Shown here: positions 25,653 to 36,133 of the stretch, one piece after another
Layout: each line of letters starts with the position of its first letter
Numbering within the stretch: position 1 is the stretch's first letter
Assembly: GCA_950295325.1 (NCBI GenBank)
Contig: OX485805.1
Span: forward strand, 39,605,501 to 39,669,500
DNA length: 64,000 nt
From: Polytrichum commune
Taxonomy: Eukaryota > Streptophyta > Polytrichopsida > Polytrichales > Polytrichaceae
Direction of reading: 5' to 3'
Translations under genes and position numbers: made by a program
The notes under the pieces: model-generated
The model's database searches: none
Told to the model about the DNA's origin: nothing
The model's input: the letters and a program-made list of their open reading frames with translations, nothing else

Positions 25653-25925
25653 TCTAGGAGCCTTCTTCTTTGTCTGAAGAACCAAACTTTCTGGTGGAAA
25701 GAGCACCTTAGTACCTAGTTATTGGAAGGTATGTTCAGAGATGCACCAATGGAGGTTATGAAATTCTTTCATACTGTAAATGGATAAATCGGAAGACCAT
25801 GTGTCGATGACTTCTGCTTGTCTTGATATTTGATGTTTCCTAATACAACCTGGGACTTCCTTTGAAACCTGTGTTTATCTCCACATATCCAAATAGCATT
25901 CTCTACACATCCAAATTCACTGATT

Positions 25926-26034
25926 AAAGAGACCACCAATCAGTGTTTAATGTTTAATGTGTTTAGTGTTAAAGAGACCACCAATCAGTGTTTAATGTTT
26001 AATGTGTTTAGTGTTAAAGAGACCACCAATCAAT
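25926..26034. repeat. 45-bp tandem repeat, about 2.4 copies
   Basis: Units begin AAAGAGACCACCAATCA at 25926, 25971 and 26016. The first two are identical; the third is partial. Confidence 0.92.
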
Positions 26035-26390
26035 TGCAATTTTCTCTTTTCCGAAAGCATTGGTTAATTTTTTTTCCAATTTTCAGACTTTCTGCCACCC
26101 AAGGATAGACTACAATGCATAAAATACATCTTACATTGGAATTCCTAAAATTTACCAAGATTCGAGTAAGAGAGTGCACTCAGTGACCTCATTAGATGAA
26201 ACCATTGTTTGAATTTTGGCTTGGGCAGGGTTCCTTCCCAATACAGATGGTGAAGGAAGCAAATCATGAATTGCCTAGCCTATTACCACAAGACATCCTG
26301 CAATCCCCACGTCCTATTCCTCTCTCATGCCAAAAAGATTTAGCAAAAGGAAATAATGCAATGGAGAAGTCCTCTTGAAGAAGTTTGCTA

Positions 26391-26580
26391 CTCCCTTTGT
26401 CCCAAAATGATTGTCCTACTTCCTAGATTTTTTTGACCCAAAATGATTGTTCAGTTTATCTGCCTGGCTAGAAATTTGAGGCTCAAAGTCAAATGTTTTT
26501 GCACCAAACTTTCTATATCAAGAAGTCTTTCGACAGCGCAACTTTCAAGGGCACGGACAATCATATTGGGATGGAGGGAG
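26391..26580. mobile_element. Stowaway-type MITE, 190 bp
   Basis: Terminal inverted repeats CTCCCTTTGTCCCAAAATGA and GGACAATCATATTGGGATGGAGGGAG match the Stowaway consensus start (CTCCCTCCGTCCC). TA flanks both ends (26389-26390 and 26581-26582), the expected Tc1/mariner target duplication. It has no coding capacity. Confidence 0.9.
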
Positions 26581-26588
26581 TATTATAG

Positions 26589-26947
26589 TAGAGGCGCCTA
26601 CTCCTCATCAAGATTCCATTGGCAATCTATAGGGTACCATAATTTCAATTAGGTTGGGACTCAATTTTGATTAGGTTGGAACCAATAGTGCCACGACACA
26701 TATCATGGTTTTGAGTATTAAAGTGCGGAGGAATGAGCGGTTATGGTGGACTCTAGACATTGGTAATATGTTCGAGCCAACTTTTGACTTCAAAAGTTCA
26801 TGGTAATTTCAATTTAAGGAATAAAATTACCGAAAAATTTGCAGTCCTCCTAATTTCTATCTTCCTACACAGAATTTTTTTGCACCACCTTATACTTCTC
26901 TAGATTTGGCACAAAATCTCTCAGTTCATTGGTTAGGGGTGCCTCTA
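26589..26947. mobile_element. Family C MITE, copy 1
   Basis: About 359 bp with terminal inverted repeats TAGAGGCGCC and GGTGCCTCTA. The interior (GTGCCACGACACATATCATG, TTTTGACTTCAAAAGTTC) matches copy 2 at 27537. It begins 8 bp after the Stowaway element. Confidence 0.75.
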
Positions 26948-27536
26948 ATCTATATGTGTGCATTTTCCACTTTCCACCTTCCATTTTTCAAGCATCTGGG
27001 TGTTGTGGTGCTAACCTACTAGGGTGTTATTTTTGCTACTTGCGACAAAGAACTATGCACAATTCACGTTTACCACATGTGCAACTTCCTCCTTGTGGTT
27101 CACATAGTTAGATGAATTTATGAGAAGGTTGTTTTTTCCTCGGCTTCTACTACCCCATCTCACATTTGGAACCCCTATCACCATTAAGTTATAAGATACA
27201 TTTAAAACTTAAACATGGAAATGATGCAAGCCTAGTAAAGTGATCACCAAACAAAATAAAACTTACATGCCTCCACAACATCCAAATAAGGTACGTCATG
27301 GCCCTATTGTGGGGACTTCCAACTACACATACAATTTCGGCCATCGGGTGTTGACCTATTGAATTGTGTTGTACGAATACGATTGAAGTACGTGCTCAAA
27401 ATATATTGATCATCGTAGGTTCAACAATTGACGCACGTGGGAGGACTTATGGAATCTCCGAAAAGAGAGGAAGAGTCTTCAATGTTCCCTAGTTTTACAA
27501 GGGTGAGCTGCCATGTGTGCCGCTCACCCACTATAA

Positions 27537-27890
27537 TAGAGGCATCCATTCCCAATCATGACCCCATCGGCAATCTATACGGTACCAAAAGTTTTCGACC
27601 AGGCTGGGATTGAATTTCAATTGAGCCGAAACCAATAGTGCCATGACACATGTCACTAGTTTTGAGTGCTAAAGTGAGGAGGAACAAGCAGTTATGGTAG
27701 ACATTGGTAACATGTTCGGACCAACTTTTGACTTCAAAACTTCACAACAATTTCAATCCAAAGAATAAAATTACCGAAAAAATTGCAATCCGCCTGATTT
27801 CTATCTTCCTACACGAGAAAAATTGCACCGCCTTATACTTCTCCCGAGCTGGCACAAAACCTCTTAAGTGATTGGTTATGGGCGCCTCTA
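27537..27890. mobile_element. Family C MITE, copy 2
   Basis: About 354 bp, TIRs TAGAGGCATCC and GGCGCCTCTA, same orientation as copy 1 and colinear with it along most of its length. The 589 bp between the copies shows no gene. Confidence 0.75.
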
Positions 27891-28450
27891 CTCTAATAAA
27901 GAAACAACAAAAGATGTCAACATGTATTGTAACCGATTGGAGTTGGAAACACTAAGGTAGAAATACCATAAGCGGTTAACCACCCTCTAGCAGTGCACTA
28001 GTCCGCCGTCATAATGGTGAAGTGCCATTTCTAAAACGGATCATGGCTCAACGGCAACTTCAATGTGTGTACACTTAGTGTAGCCAATGGAAGTCAAATG
28101 TTGATGTACTCACGAGAGAACCAATTTAGGCGATGTTATGTATGGAAATGCAGATTACCGTGTTCGGTGTAGGGAGAATCTAATGAACGAGTAGGGGGTT
28201 GGACAACTTTCCACTTTGAAAAATTGTAGCATTTTTTGTATTGGGTAGAAAAATATGAAACAACTTGCAATCTTCATGAATCCTTCTCGTCTATCTTGGA
28301 AAATTATCTCATGACTGTCAGACCGGATCTTCAATGTGAATCACCTTATTTTCATGGGTTATGGTATTTCTACCTTAGGATCTCGACCGCAGAACCCCAG
28401 ACAGTGGTTGCAAATGCCCCACAATAGGCCTGCTTCACTAGCAGTAAAAC

Positions 28451-28645
28451 CTGTCACCACACGAGCTTGCTTGCTGCCCAACAATCCGCGCTCTTTCAAT
28501 GCTTCCTGAGCTTCGAATCTCCAAGTGCAGTGGCTCGCGACATTTAGCTTCCACTTGTAAAGCCTCAAGCTTCTCCATCGCCACTTGGCCTGTCCCAAGT
28601 GAAGACATTACTGCCGCGAATCGAGCAACACCTTGTTGGCGCTGT
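28451..28645 (-). CDS. Isolated candidate exon, unknown
   Basis: On the minus strand an open frame runs from acceptor TTTGTAG (28646-28652) to donor ACAG|GTTTTA, encoding about 64 residues including RFAAVMSSLGTGQVAMEKLE. It is GC-richer than its surroundings. No partner exons or homologue are recognised; it may be a gene fragment captured by a transposon. Confidence 0.25.
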
Positions 28646-28888
28646 CTACAAAAAAAAATAACTTAGAAAAAAATAACCCCAGTACTTTAACCTAAGTTAC
28701 TTTGTGGTGTAATTGTGGGACAGCAGACCAAGTGACTGCCATGCCTGAAAAGCCTCTGCCGTAAGGTTTGAGGCGCCTGTAACTTAACAGATGAAATAAA
28801 TAAGAGCGTTTGCATTGAATCTGTTTACTAGGAGGAGTAATATGCCTCCATAAGAAACTCCAAAACCTTGGTTGTGAAGCTCTCCGCA

Positions 28889-29157
28889 ACTCAACTCCAA
28901 CACATTCATATGCAAGTCTACCACATCACCCTACTCACCCATAATACAAACTTCACCCCATAAGGGATGGTGAATGGACATCATATGTCAATGTACAAAT
29001 ATGCTTCTCTTTGTCTCTCTCGATATAATAGTCCACCTGCCCCCTCCCGCAACTCAATTCCAACATATTCGTATGCAAGTCTACCACATCACCCTACCCA
29101 CCCATAATACAAACTCCACCCTATAAGGGATGGTGAATGGACATCACATGTCAATGT

Positions 29158-29180
<23 letters not shown>
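28889..29180. repeat. Tandem duplication, about 160-bp period
   Basis: The segment from CAACTC through GCAAGTCTACCACATCACCC, ATAAGGGATGGTGAATGGAC and CATATGTCAATGTACAAAT occurs twice with few changes. Confidence 0.85.

Positions 29181-29199
<19 letters not shown>
29163..29199. repeat. (TC)18 microsatellite
   Basis: A TC run that ends the second copy of the tandem duplication. Confidence 0.9.
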
Positions 29200-29202
<3 letters not shown>

Positions 29203-29696
29203 CCCTCCCTACATACAAAGTGAAACTCACACTGAAATAGAAACATGTTCCTAATGAACGCCCTTACCCCAATACGATCTGACAATTACCCCTCCCCTAC
29301 CCCCACAATTTCAACCAAACGTTGTTTTCCAAATTCAACCCCCTACAAAGTTTTTATATCATTGGATCCTTCATCCCATTGAAATGAAGATAGGGAAGGA
29401 AGTCTAACTTGCTCGGTAGTGTAGACATTAAACGATCTCAAAACTATCACAAGACTGCTAGAACATCCTAAGGGTGAAACTATAGTCACATTTCTAGCTC
29501 CCCGGGGGGGTGCACCTTTCCTAACACGTATGAGTATATGTGAGTGCACAAAAGGTGTATTAATCCAAACTTTTCCATACTACATATACAATTGCTACAC
29601 AAAATATAACTCATAGTTATCAACATGTATGGAGGACCTTTAGAAAATATACAACATATGTACTTGTATGGTAGGGTCACTTATTGAGGCTCATTT

Positions 29697-30510
29697 ATTT
29701 GGAAATATGGAGGAGGATGAGGAGTGTGATTATGATCACACATTACTGATGATTCAAGTGCACAAGGTGGTGACAAGGAAAATAGTAGTGTTGAAAAAGA
29801 TAATTTAATCATGTGCAAGATGTTGTCATAGAGATGGAATTGATGTAGTGGCAGCTTGAAAATGACTTACATGAAGATGTGGAGTTGTAAAGCAAGCTTT
29901 GACATGCCTTGGATATTCTAATTGATGCACATGAAAATGTTGAAATGCCCTCTCGATCCATTGTGGCTTATGTAGACGTAGGGGAGTCTAGAATTTTCAA
30001 AAGCACACTTGTTAGTCAATTGAAAGGATATCCAACTTTATCTGAAGAGCAATTGACTTGGATTAAGGTTGGCATATTATATATGAGGCCTAAACTCCTT
30101 ATTGCTGCAAATCATGATACTATGTTGAATCTTGGTTGTGATTGTAGAGTGTGTTTTCTAAACAAACCTAAAGCTAGAATTCAATTTAAAAAATTAAAAT
30201 TAAAATTAAAAGAAGAAGAAGAAGAAGAAGAAGAAGAAGCTCCAACTAGGGTTTGGTTTATTGGGAGGGTTTATAGGATGCATAGAAAATTTGGTTATCA
30301 TTAGGTAGAGTATAGGGATCCAATTGACTTGATGGACCGTCTATCAAACATGGAGATTAATTTATCAAAAGGAACCAACAATAAATGAACTTATGATCTT
30401 ACGGATCATTTGATGATAGATATATTTAGATACAATAATTGCAATACCTTTTATGACATATATTGTAGACTTAGATGCTTATGAGTTACATCGGGAAGAT
30501 GAAGAAATTT
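29697..30510 (+). pseudogene. Decayed transposon-associated or lineage-specific protein
   Basis: The open part, 29909-30304, contains SIVAYVDVGESRIFKSTLVS, a QLKGYPTLSEEQLTWIKVG stretch, LGCDCRVCF, a (GAA)n-encoded poly-Glu run, and VWFIGRVYRMHRKFGYH before a TAG. After the stop, YRDPIDLMDRLS continues in frame. I recall similar blocks (K.TLVSQLN..P.LS..RL..., GRV..M..K.G..W...R.PIDLL.R) in repeated hypothetical proteins of non-flowering plants, apparently spread by transposons. The stop, the upstream stops and the Glu expansion indicate decay. Function unknown. Confidence 0.45.
30205..30239. repeat. (GAA)n microsatellite
   Basis: A GAA run of about 11 repeats that encodes poly-Glu in the decayed reading frame. 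Confidence 0.9.
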
Positions 30511-30639
30511 TCAACAATTTTATTAGTGAATGCTAGGTTTTTACATTATACACATGATAGGATTCATTATTATTCAAAAGTATATTTGTATACTTATATT
30601 AATGACTGTATATGAATGTAAAACTTCTATGTATACAGA

Positions 30640-33160
30640 TTGTCACTTGTATTAATATCATTGCAATTGTACATGTATTGCTTTATTTTTAAAAAATTAA
30701 AAAAAACTTGTATGCAAGAGGTTTTTTGAGTATCTTGCAAACGCACATGGTTCTTGGTTTTAATGAAAGGTGCACCCCCTAGGTCTAGCTCTCACTCACC
30801 AAAAAAATTCATCCTCAAAGAATATTCACATTTACATATATCTCCAACAACATGCCCTTAGTAAATCAATTAATCAAAAAGATATTAGACATTGACCATC
30901 TCAACATAACCAACAAAAAAACGTGCTCATAGCATCTATTGTTCATAACATTGTAAGGCCCCACAAACATATCATCATATGAAAAATTAGAGCATACATG
31001 GGTATCAAAAGCAACAAAGAACCTATATCCTAGCAAATGAAGGCAAAACCAAACCTACAGTCACACCCAAATTGGGCTCATATCCACGTCCACCACCCCA
31101 TATCGGTATTCAAGCCCTCTCACAACATGCAAATTATAAGGAAACATAAGAAACCAACAAAAATTTAGATTAAAAGAATACAAAATATCACTAATAAAGT
31201 ATTAAAAAAATCGTATACAAAAAAACATATCACAAACGACCAAATATCAAAAGACCTCTAATCATTTTTGAATGTCAACTGTTGGGTCGCTGATGCACAA
31301 ATCTCACAACTTCTTGGGTTTCGATATGCCCTATATATGGGAGAAACTTTGGCAAAACCTATTTTGGCCCCAAAAATACAATAAGCCAAATTATATGCTA
31401 CATGACAACAACACATAGACACATGGCCCCGCCTCTTTGCACATTGCAACAATAAACACGTTAAAGGACAATATTGAAATACACACCAAATACCACACCT
31501 TACTAAATGCATGTGCATATAACAACAAACCTTAGACAACACAACACAACACAACAAGACCACTAAAAATGCACCTACAACCCACCTATAACTTGCTTAG
31601 CTCACTTGAAGAGTAAATTGAGAATCTTCACTTTGGAGTTTCATGGCTTTTGCAGCTTTATTCCAATTTGGATGCTTGAATTTCGATAATCTTCATAACT
31701 TTTAATATATTGACCAAATGAAGGAGGGATGACACAATTCCAAAGCCAACCCAACAAGCATTTCATATACATGGAGTTGGAAGTGGCCACAATAAGATCA
31801 TATAGTACCTTAAGTTACGCAAAAAAAGGGGAAGTGGAATTATATAACACAATCACGACTGCATTGGACTCTCATATGAGGATCACACACGTTAGAAGAT
31901 GTCATCTTTGAAGCATAATTTGATAGACCGAGGTTATTGGATATTGTCCTTCACATGTGCCTAACCTTGGGGAGCTTGGACCCTCTTATTTTAGGTTTTT
32001 TTAAAAATAAAATCCAATTCCGATTGAAAATGACGATTTAAGCCTTACAAAACCATGACATTGTTCAAAAGCATCTAGTATTGCTCTCTTAGCTAGAGAA
32101 TCAAAATAAACTTATTCTAGAGAATAAAAGTACTCTTAGCCTAAGTCTAATACAAATGGTTGGAGCTTGATGGTACATGGAAAGAGATTCTCCTTGAAGC
32201 AAGGGTTCATCCAAAGGTCTAGTATAGTCCAACTTGAAGAATACGTGATGCTATATTGTTACATATCTTAAACCATACTTGGGGAATGCTTAACACTTGG
32301 AGTCCACTTCCCGGAAGGAAGGAAGTAACCTTATTTTGACGCTTGATTTCACATTCATGTTGGTGTAGAAAATCAGCAATGCTATTTTATTTTGTTTTGT
32401 TTTATTTTACACACCAAAAACAAAAGAAGAGGATGAATATGTGTATGAGTAAATGATATGACCTCTATCTTGGATCAGGCTAGAGGGAAATGTTGCTACC
32501 ATTGAACATGCCTCTCAATTATCCATGTTAAAAACATGCCCCTGATAGATTGTGGCTAATTCATCTTAATCATGCTTCACTAGACCAATACGGGGTCTTT
32601 GGAAACTAATTTTGGTGCAAAACCAACACCTCTTAAAAATCTATCTCCAAGCCATGTCATACTTTTTGAAGATGTTTTGGTTGACATATGCTCACGAATG
32701 CAATAATTCCCTCTTGCCCTTTGGAAGTCGCATTGGAATTGGAAAGTAGACAGAGGTTCTTCATTCACCCTAGATTTTAGAGGACCACCTGAGAGTTTTA
32801 GTGATTTTTTTTTCTCCTCATAATTTTAGGTGGGGGTCATGCAAATATCTTATTTGTTGTTGGAGTGAAGATCCTCTTGCTCATTAAGGGTGGGTTTTCA
32901 TGTCTGTTGCTAACCCACTAGATTCTAGGTAATAGTGGGTTGGAGATAACAAAAACAACCAATTGACCACATTATGGTTGCCTACTAGAATGTGGAGGGC
33001 CATGACCATGAGCCACTAGATATCCATGCGCCCACTAAACACTAGAGATAGCAGTGGTTGGTTGGCACAAACAAAACCTACCCCATCATATTTCATCTAC
33101 ATTTGTCCTTACTCCAACTAGAGTCTGTTGAGCAAGTAACATACATGGGAACAAATGGGA
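30640..33160. other. No gene resolved
   Basis: AT-rich sequence with many stops in all frames. I see no conserved protein, RNA gene or clear element ends. Confidence 0.5.
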
Positions 33161-33164
33161 ACCC

Positions 33165-33480
33165 ACCCTATAGGTCATAGACTAGCATCCCCCATTCACA
33201 TTGACTATCAAATTTAGAACGCATATCACATTTTGAGCATGTTTGTTGTTCAATCTCTTTTAAACACATGATGCATGTTTGGTATTTATTCTTGGGGCCA
33301 CACATAACCACATACCACTCAAATATAGGTGTCCGATTAAGATTATTAACCAAATTAGGGGCATCTATCTTGGGGTACAAGTGCCTAATTCAGTTACCTA
33401 AACATCTACATTTGAGTGGTATGTGGTTAGGTGTGACTCCAAGTCTCAAGAATGGATACCAAAAAGACACATGTTCAAAA
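33165..33480. repeat. Family A fragments in inverted orientation
   Basis: 33165-33360 is a plus-oriented 3' part (ends CCACTCAAATATAGGTGTCC). 33395-33480 holds the inverse block CATTTGAGTGGTATGTGGTTAG. Together they could fold. Confidence 0.55.
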
Positions 33481-33494
33481 TGGGCTCTTCACCT

Positions 33495-33992
33495 GCCAAG
33501 GCTTCTCTAGTGGAGAACTTCAAGCATGAATAAAAAAAAGATGACATAGTTGCCAACATGGTGACACTTTTGCTAGGGGTGTTCTCTGAAGGTCTTGCTT
33601 GGGCAACCTCAAACCCTCGGACAAGATACTTGGCCTTTGGGGAACATCCAATCTTGAGGTTTTTTTTGTCGGGATTGTTTTTTTCATCTTGTCTACCATA
33701 CCAACCTTTGCCTCAAATAACCTTGTCTTGGGTTGAAATTTTGGGTTGAAATTTTTTAACCGATGCTTATTTGAGGCAACGGTTGGTATGGTAGATAAGA
33801 TGGAACCCCCCCCCCCAAAAAAAAAGCCTCAAGATTGGATGTCTCTAGAGGCCAAGTCTCTTGTCCGAGGGTTTGAGGTTGCCCAAGAAACTAATCTTCA
33901 AAGAACACCCCTAGCAAAAAGTGTCACCATATTGGTAGCCATGTCATTATCTCTCATCCATGCTTGAAGTTCTCTACCAGAGAAGCCTTGGC
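33495..33992. mobile_element. Foldback element, about 500 bp
   Basis: Two inverted arms of roughly 220 bp face each other around 33743. The left block ATGGTGACACTTTTGCTAGG pairs with CCCTAGCAAAAAGTGTCACC on the right; GCCAAGGCTTCTCTA pairs with AGAGAAGCCTTGGC; and the central TACCATACCAACC pairs with GGTTGGTATGGTA. No coding capacity. Confidence 0.85.
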
Positions 33993-34179
33993 CGTAGAGT
34001 AAATTAAACCTCGGCCGATGAACAACCCATTTTGCAGCCAATCATATTGCCCCTCATCCCCTAAAATTCTCGACCGGTGCACTTCTCCACCGTAGCCTCA
34101 CTTAATCGCATGTTTCATGTCCTAGGAGTAGTGGGCTAGTCGGCAAAAGTAACCATTCAAGACCCATCTACCTTACCTT

Positions 34180-34480
34180 GAATAAAGGGCCGGCGTGCAG
34201 AAATTGGCCATGGACGACACGTTCCAAAACGCCTGCCTCTCTCTCTCTCTCTCGCTCGCCTTCCTTCCTTCCTTCCTTCCTTCCTTTGCTCTGTCTTCGT
34301 CGTGGCGGCGCTGTGCAGCGATGGGGGCGACGTGGAGGCGCCATCGCCCCCGTTCGCCCATGCACGCTCCCATGCGGCCTCCGCGTGGCCCACCACCTCC
34401 CCCCTACATATATCCACTCTCCCCCATTCTTGTACGCCTGCCCAGACCGAGATCGCTTCCTTTGTAACTTGTAGGCACTA
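34180..34480. other. GC-rich low-complexity block with (TC)n and (TTCC)n
   Basis: Contains a TC run and five TTCC repeats (about 34237-34285), then GC-rich sequence. It is the most GC-rich patch in this region and lies 1.7-2 kb upstream of PARP3. It could mark the PARP3 promoter or leader; open frames through it look like compositional artefacts. Confidence 0.35.
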
Positions 34481-35129
34481 ACCAACTTACTGACTTACGT
34501 CAATCACTGGATCCATCGATCACAACTTACTGCACCGTGTCCATCAGAGTTGAAGCTGCTCAATTCGTCGTCACTCGGACCCTCCAGGGATCGCAGTACT
34601 CGAGTAGAATCAAGCGTTCGACGCGCACACTAGCTAGGGGATCAACTACCCAACTTGTTGGATCTAAATAATCTGTCAAACCAGGTGGGCCATTTCGACT
34701 GACGACATGGCTTTACGTGATCCGTTTGGGGCATGTCAAACGGTTTCATAATACCCGCCGTCGTTGATGATGCATGCATGTGTAGTCGTGGTAGTGTATG
34801 GACAAGGAGAGGTTATGTCGTCTGGTACTGTTCTATAGAAATGAATCTTAATTTGGTGGTACATTGAGGGATGATGGTTATTGGTCAGGTTTCATATACT
34901 GCGCAAAACTGATTGTCAATGTAGTCGACATCCACCCATGCTCTAGAAACTGTACCGTTGGAGCAGAAGTTATGTATTATTTGTCGATGCAATGGTTTTA
35001 TGAGTTTTATTCATGGATGCCGCCCGAAGTCCGCGAGGTTACAGAGTACTCGTGTAGTGCTGTGAGTTTCAGGGCATAGTATTTTGAAATGGGCTGGAAG
35101 AATGAATGCATGTGGCGAAGGATATTGTG

Positions 35130-36100
35130 GCGGAAATGTTGACAATGTGTTAACTTTTCCTTAAACCCCGCAATGCATGATATCCGCATGTCAATAAAGA
35201 AGCATCTTGGCACTCTGGGTGTTCTTCCTGTGATTTTGAGGTTGTGATGTTCGTGTGGGTTACAATGTGGTGGAATGCACGTGAAATGCAATTCTTGTAG
35301 TTACAATGTGTAGAGAATATTTCTTAGTTGAGTAATGCAATGCGTTTGAGGTTGTGTTACACTCGACAGTGGAAGCGTATTTTATTTCTTACCATCGTTT
35401 AGGTGAAGAATCTTCTTAGTACACCTTGATTACATGTTTCTTGAATTTTGGGGCAATGCGTAATGCATCTGAAATCTGATGTGTTGTTTCTCTTGAACCT
35501 CACGGGAACGCCACACTGCGTGATGATGTCCGCATGTGAATAAGTTTAAACACCATGGTCTGGGGTGTTCCTACGATGCATAGTCACAATTGACGTCTAG
35601 AATTCTTTTGGTTTATTGAGGAACATGCGTTTTTAGGAAGGTATAGGCGAAGAATCTTACAGGTCCTTACGTTTTGAACCCTTCGTAGTGAAATGGAAGT
35701 GCAATGTCGTCCACGGCTGTGGTAAAATGTTTTCTCGTATTTCTGAGCAATACGTATTGCGTGTGATAGATGAAGATGTGTTTCATTCTTAAGCCTCGCA
35801 ATGAATAATGTGCGCCGCCAATAAGTTAAAACAACGTGGTCTGGGTGTCCTTTTAATTTTCAGATTCTCTTCCTGTGGGTAAAACCTTGTCACAATGGGT
35901 AGACATTTTAACTTTTCAAAAGTTTAGCAACGTGAGTTTTAGGTCTGTGAAACTCGGCAGAAGCATGCATCTTAGGGCGGTCGTAGTGAAAGTATCTTGC
36001 ACCTTACATTGCAATCTTCGTAGCAAAATGGAAGTGCCGTGCGCTTTACAGTCATAGTGCAAAATTTCTTGAGTTTTTGGAGCAATGCGTAATGGATCAA
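35130..36100. repeat. Degenerate tandem repeats upstream of PARP3
   Basis: The sequence GAGCAATGCGTAATG or close variants (about 35452, 35745, 36079), each after TTTCTTGA/TTTCTCG, and the partner CCGCATGTCAATAAG with variants (about 35186, 35529, 35816) repeat at roughly 300-340 bp. Confidence 0.6.
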
Positions 36101-36133
36101 ATTATTTGTTTGCTTCCAGGGCAGCTAGCCACC

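Larger units (their letters stand above)
25475..26388. other. INTS5 3' flank; no gene
   Basis: Contains a 22-C homopolymer and a 45-bp tandem repeat (separate entries). No coding region is recognised. Confidence 0.5.

Noticed and set aside
26583-27890. An LTR or TRIM retrotransposon with 360-bp terminal direct repeats
   Set aside because: Each copy has its own inverted termini (TAGAGGCGCC), so two insertions of one MITE family explain it better.
34157-34485. Overlapping long frames on both strands in the GC-rich block
   Set aside because: Driven by TC/TTCC low complexity; the peptides are Arg/Glu or Ser/Leu runs without motifs.
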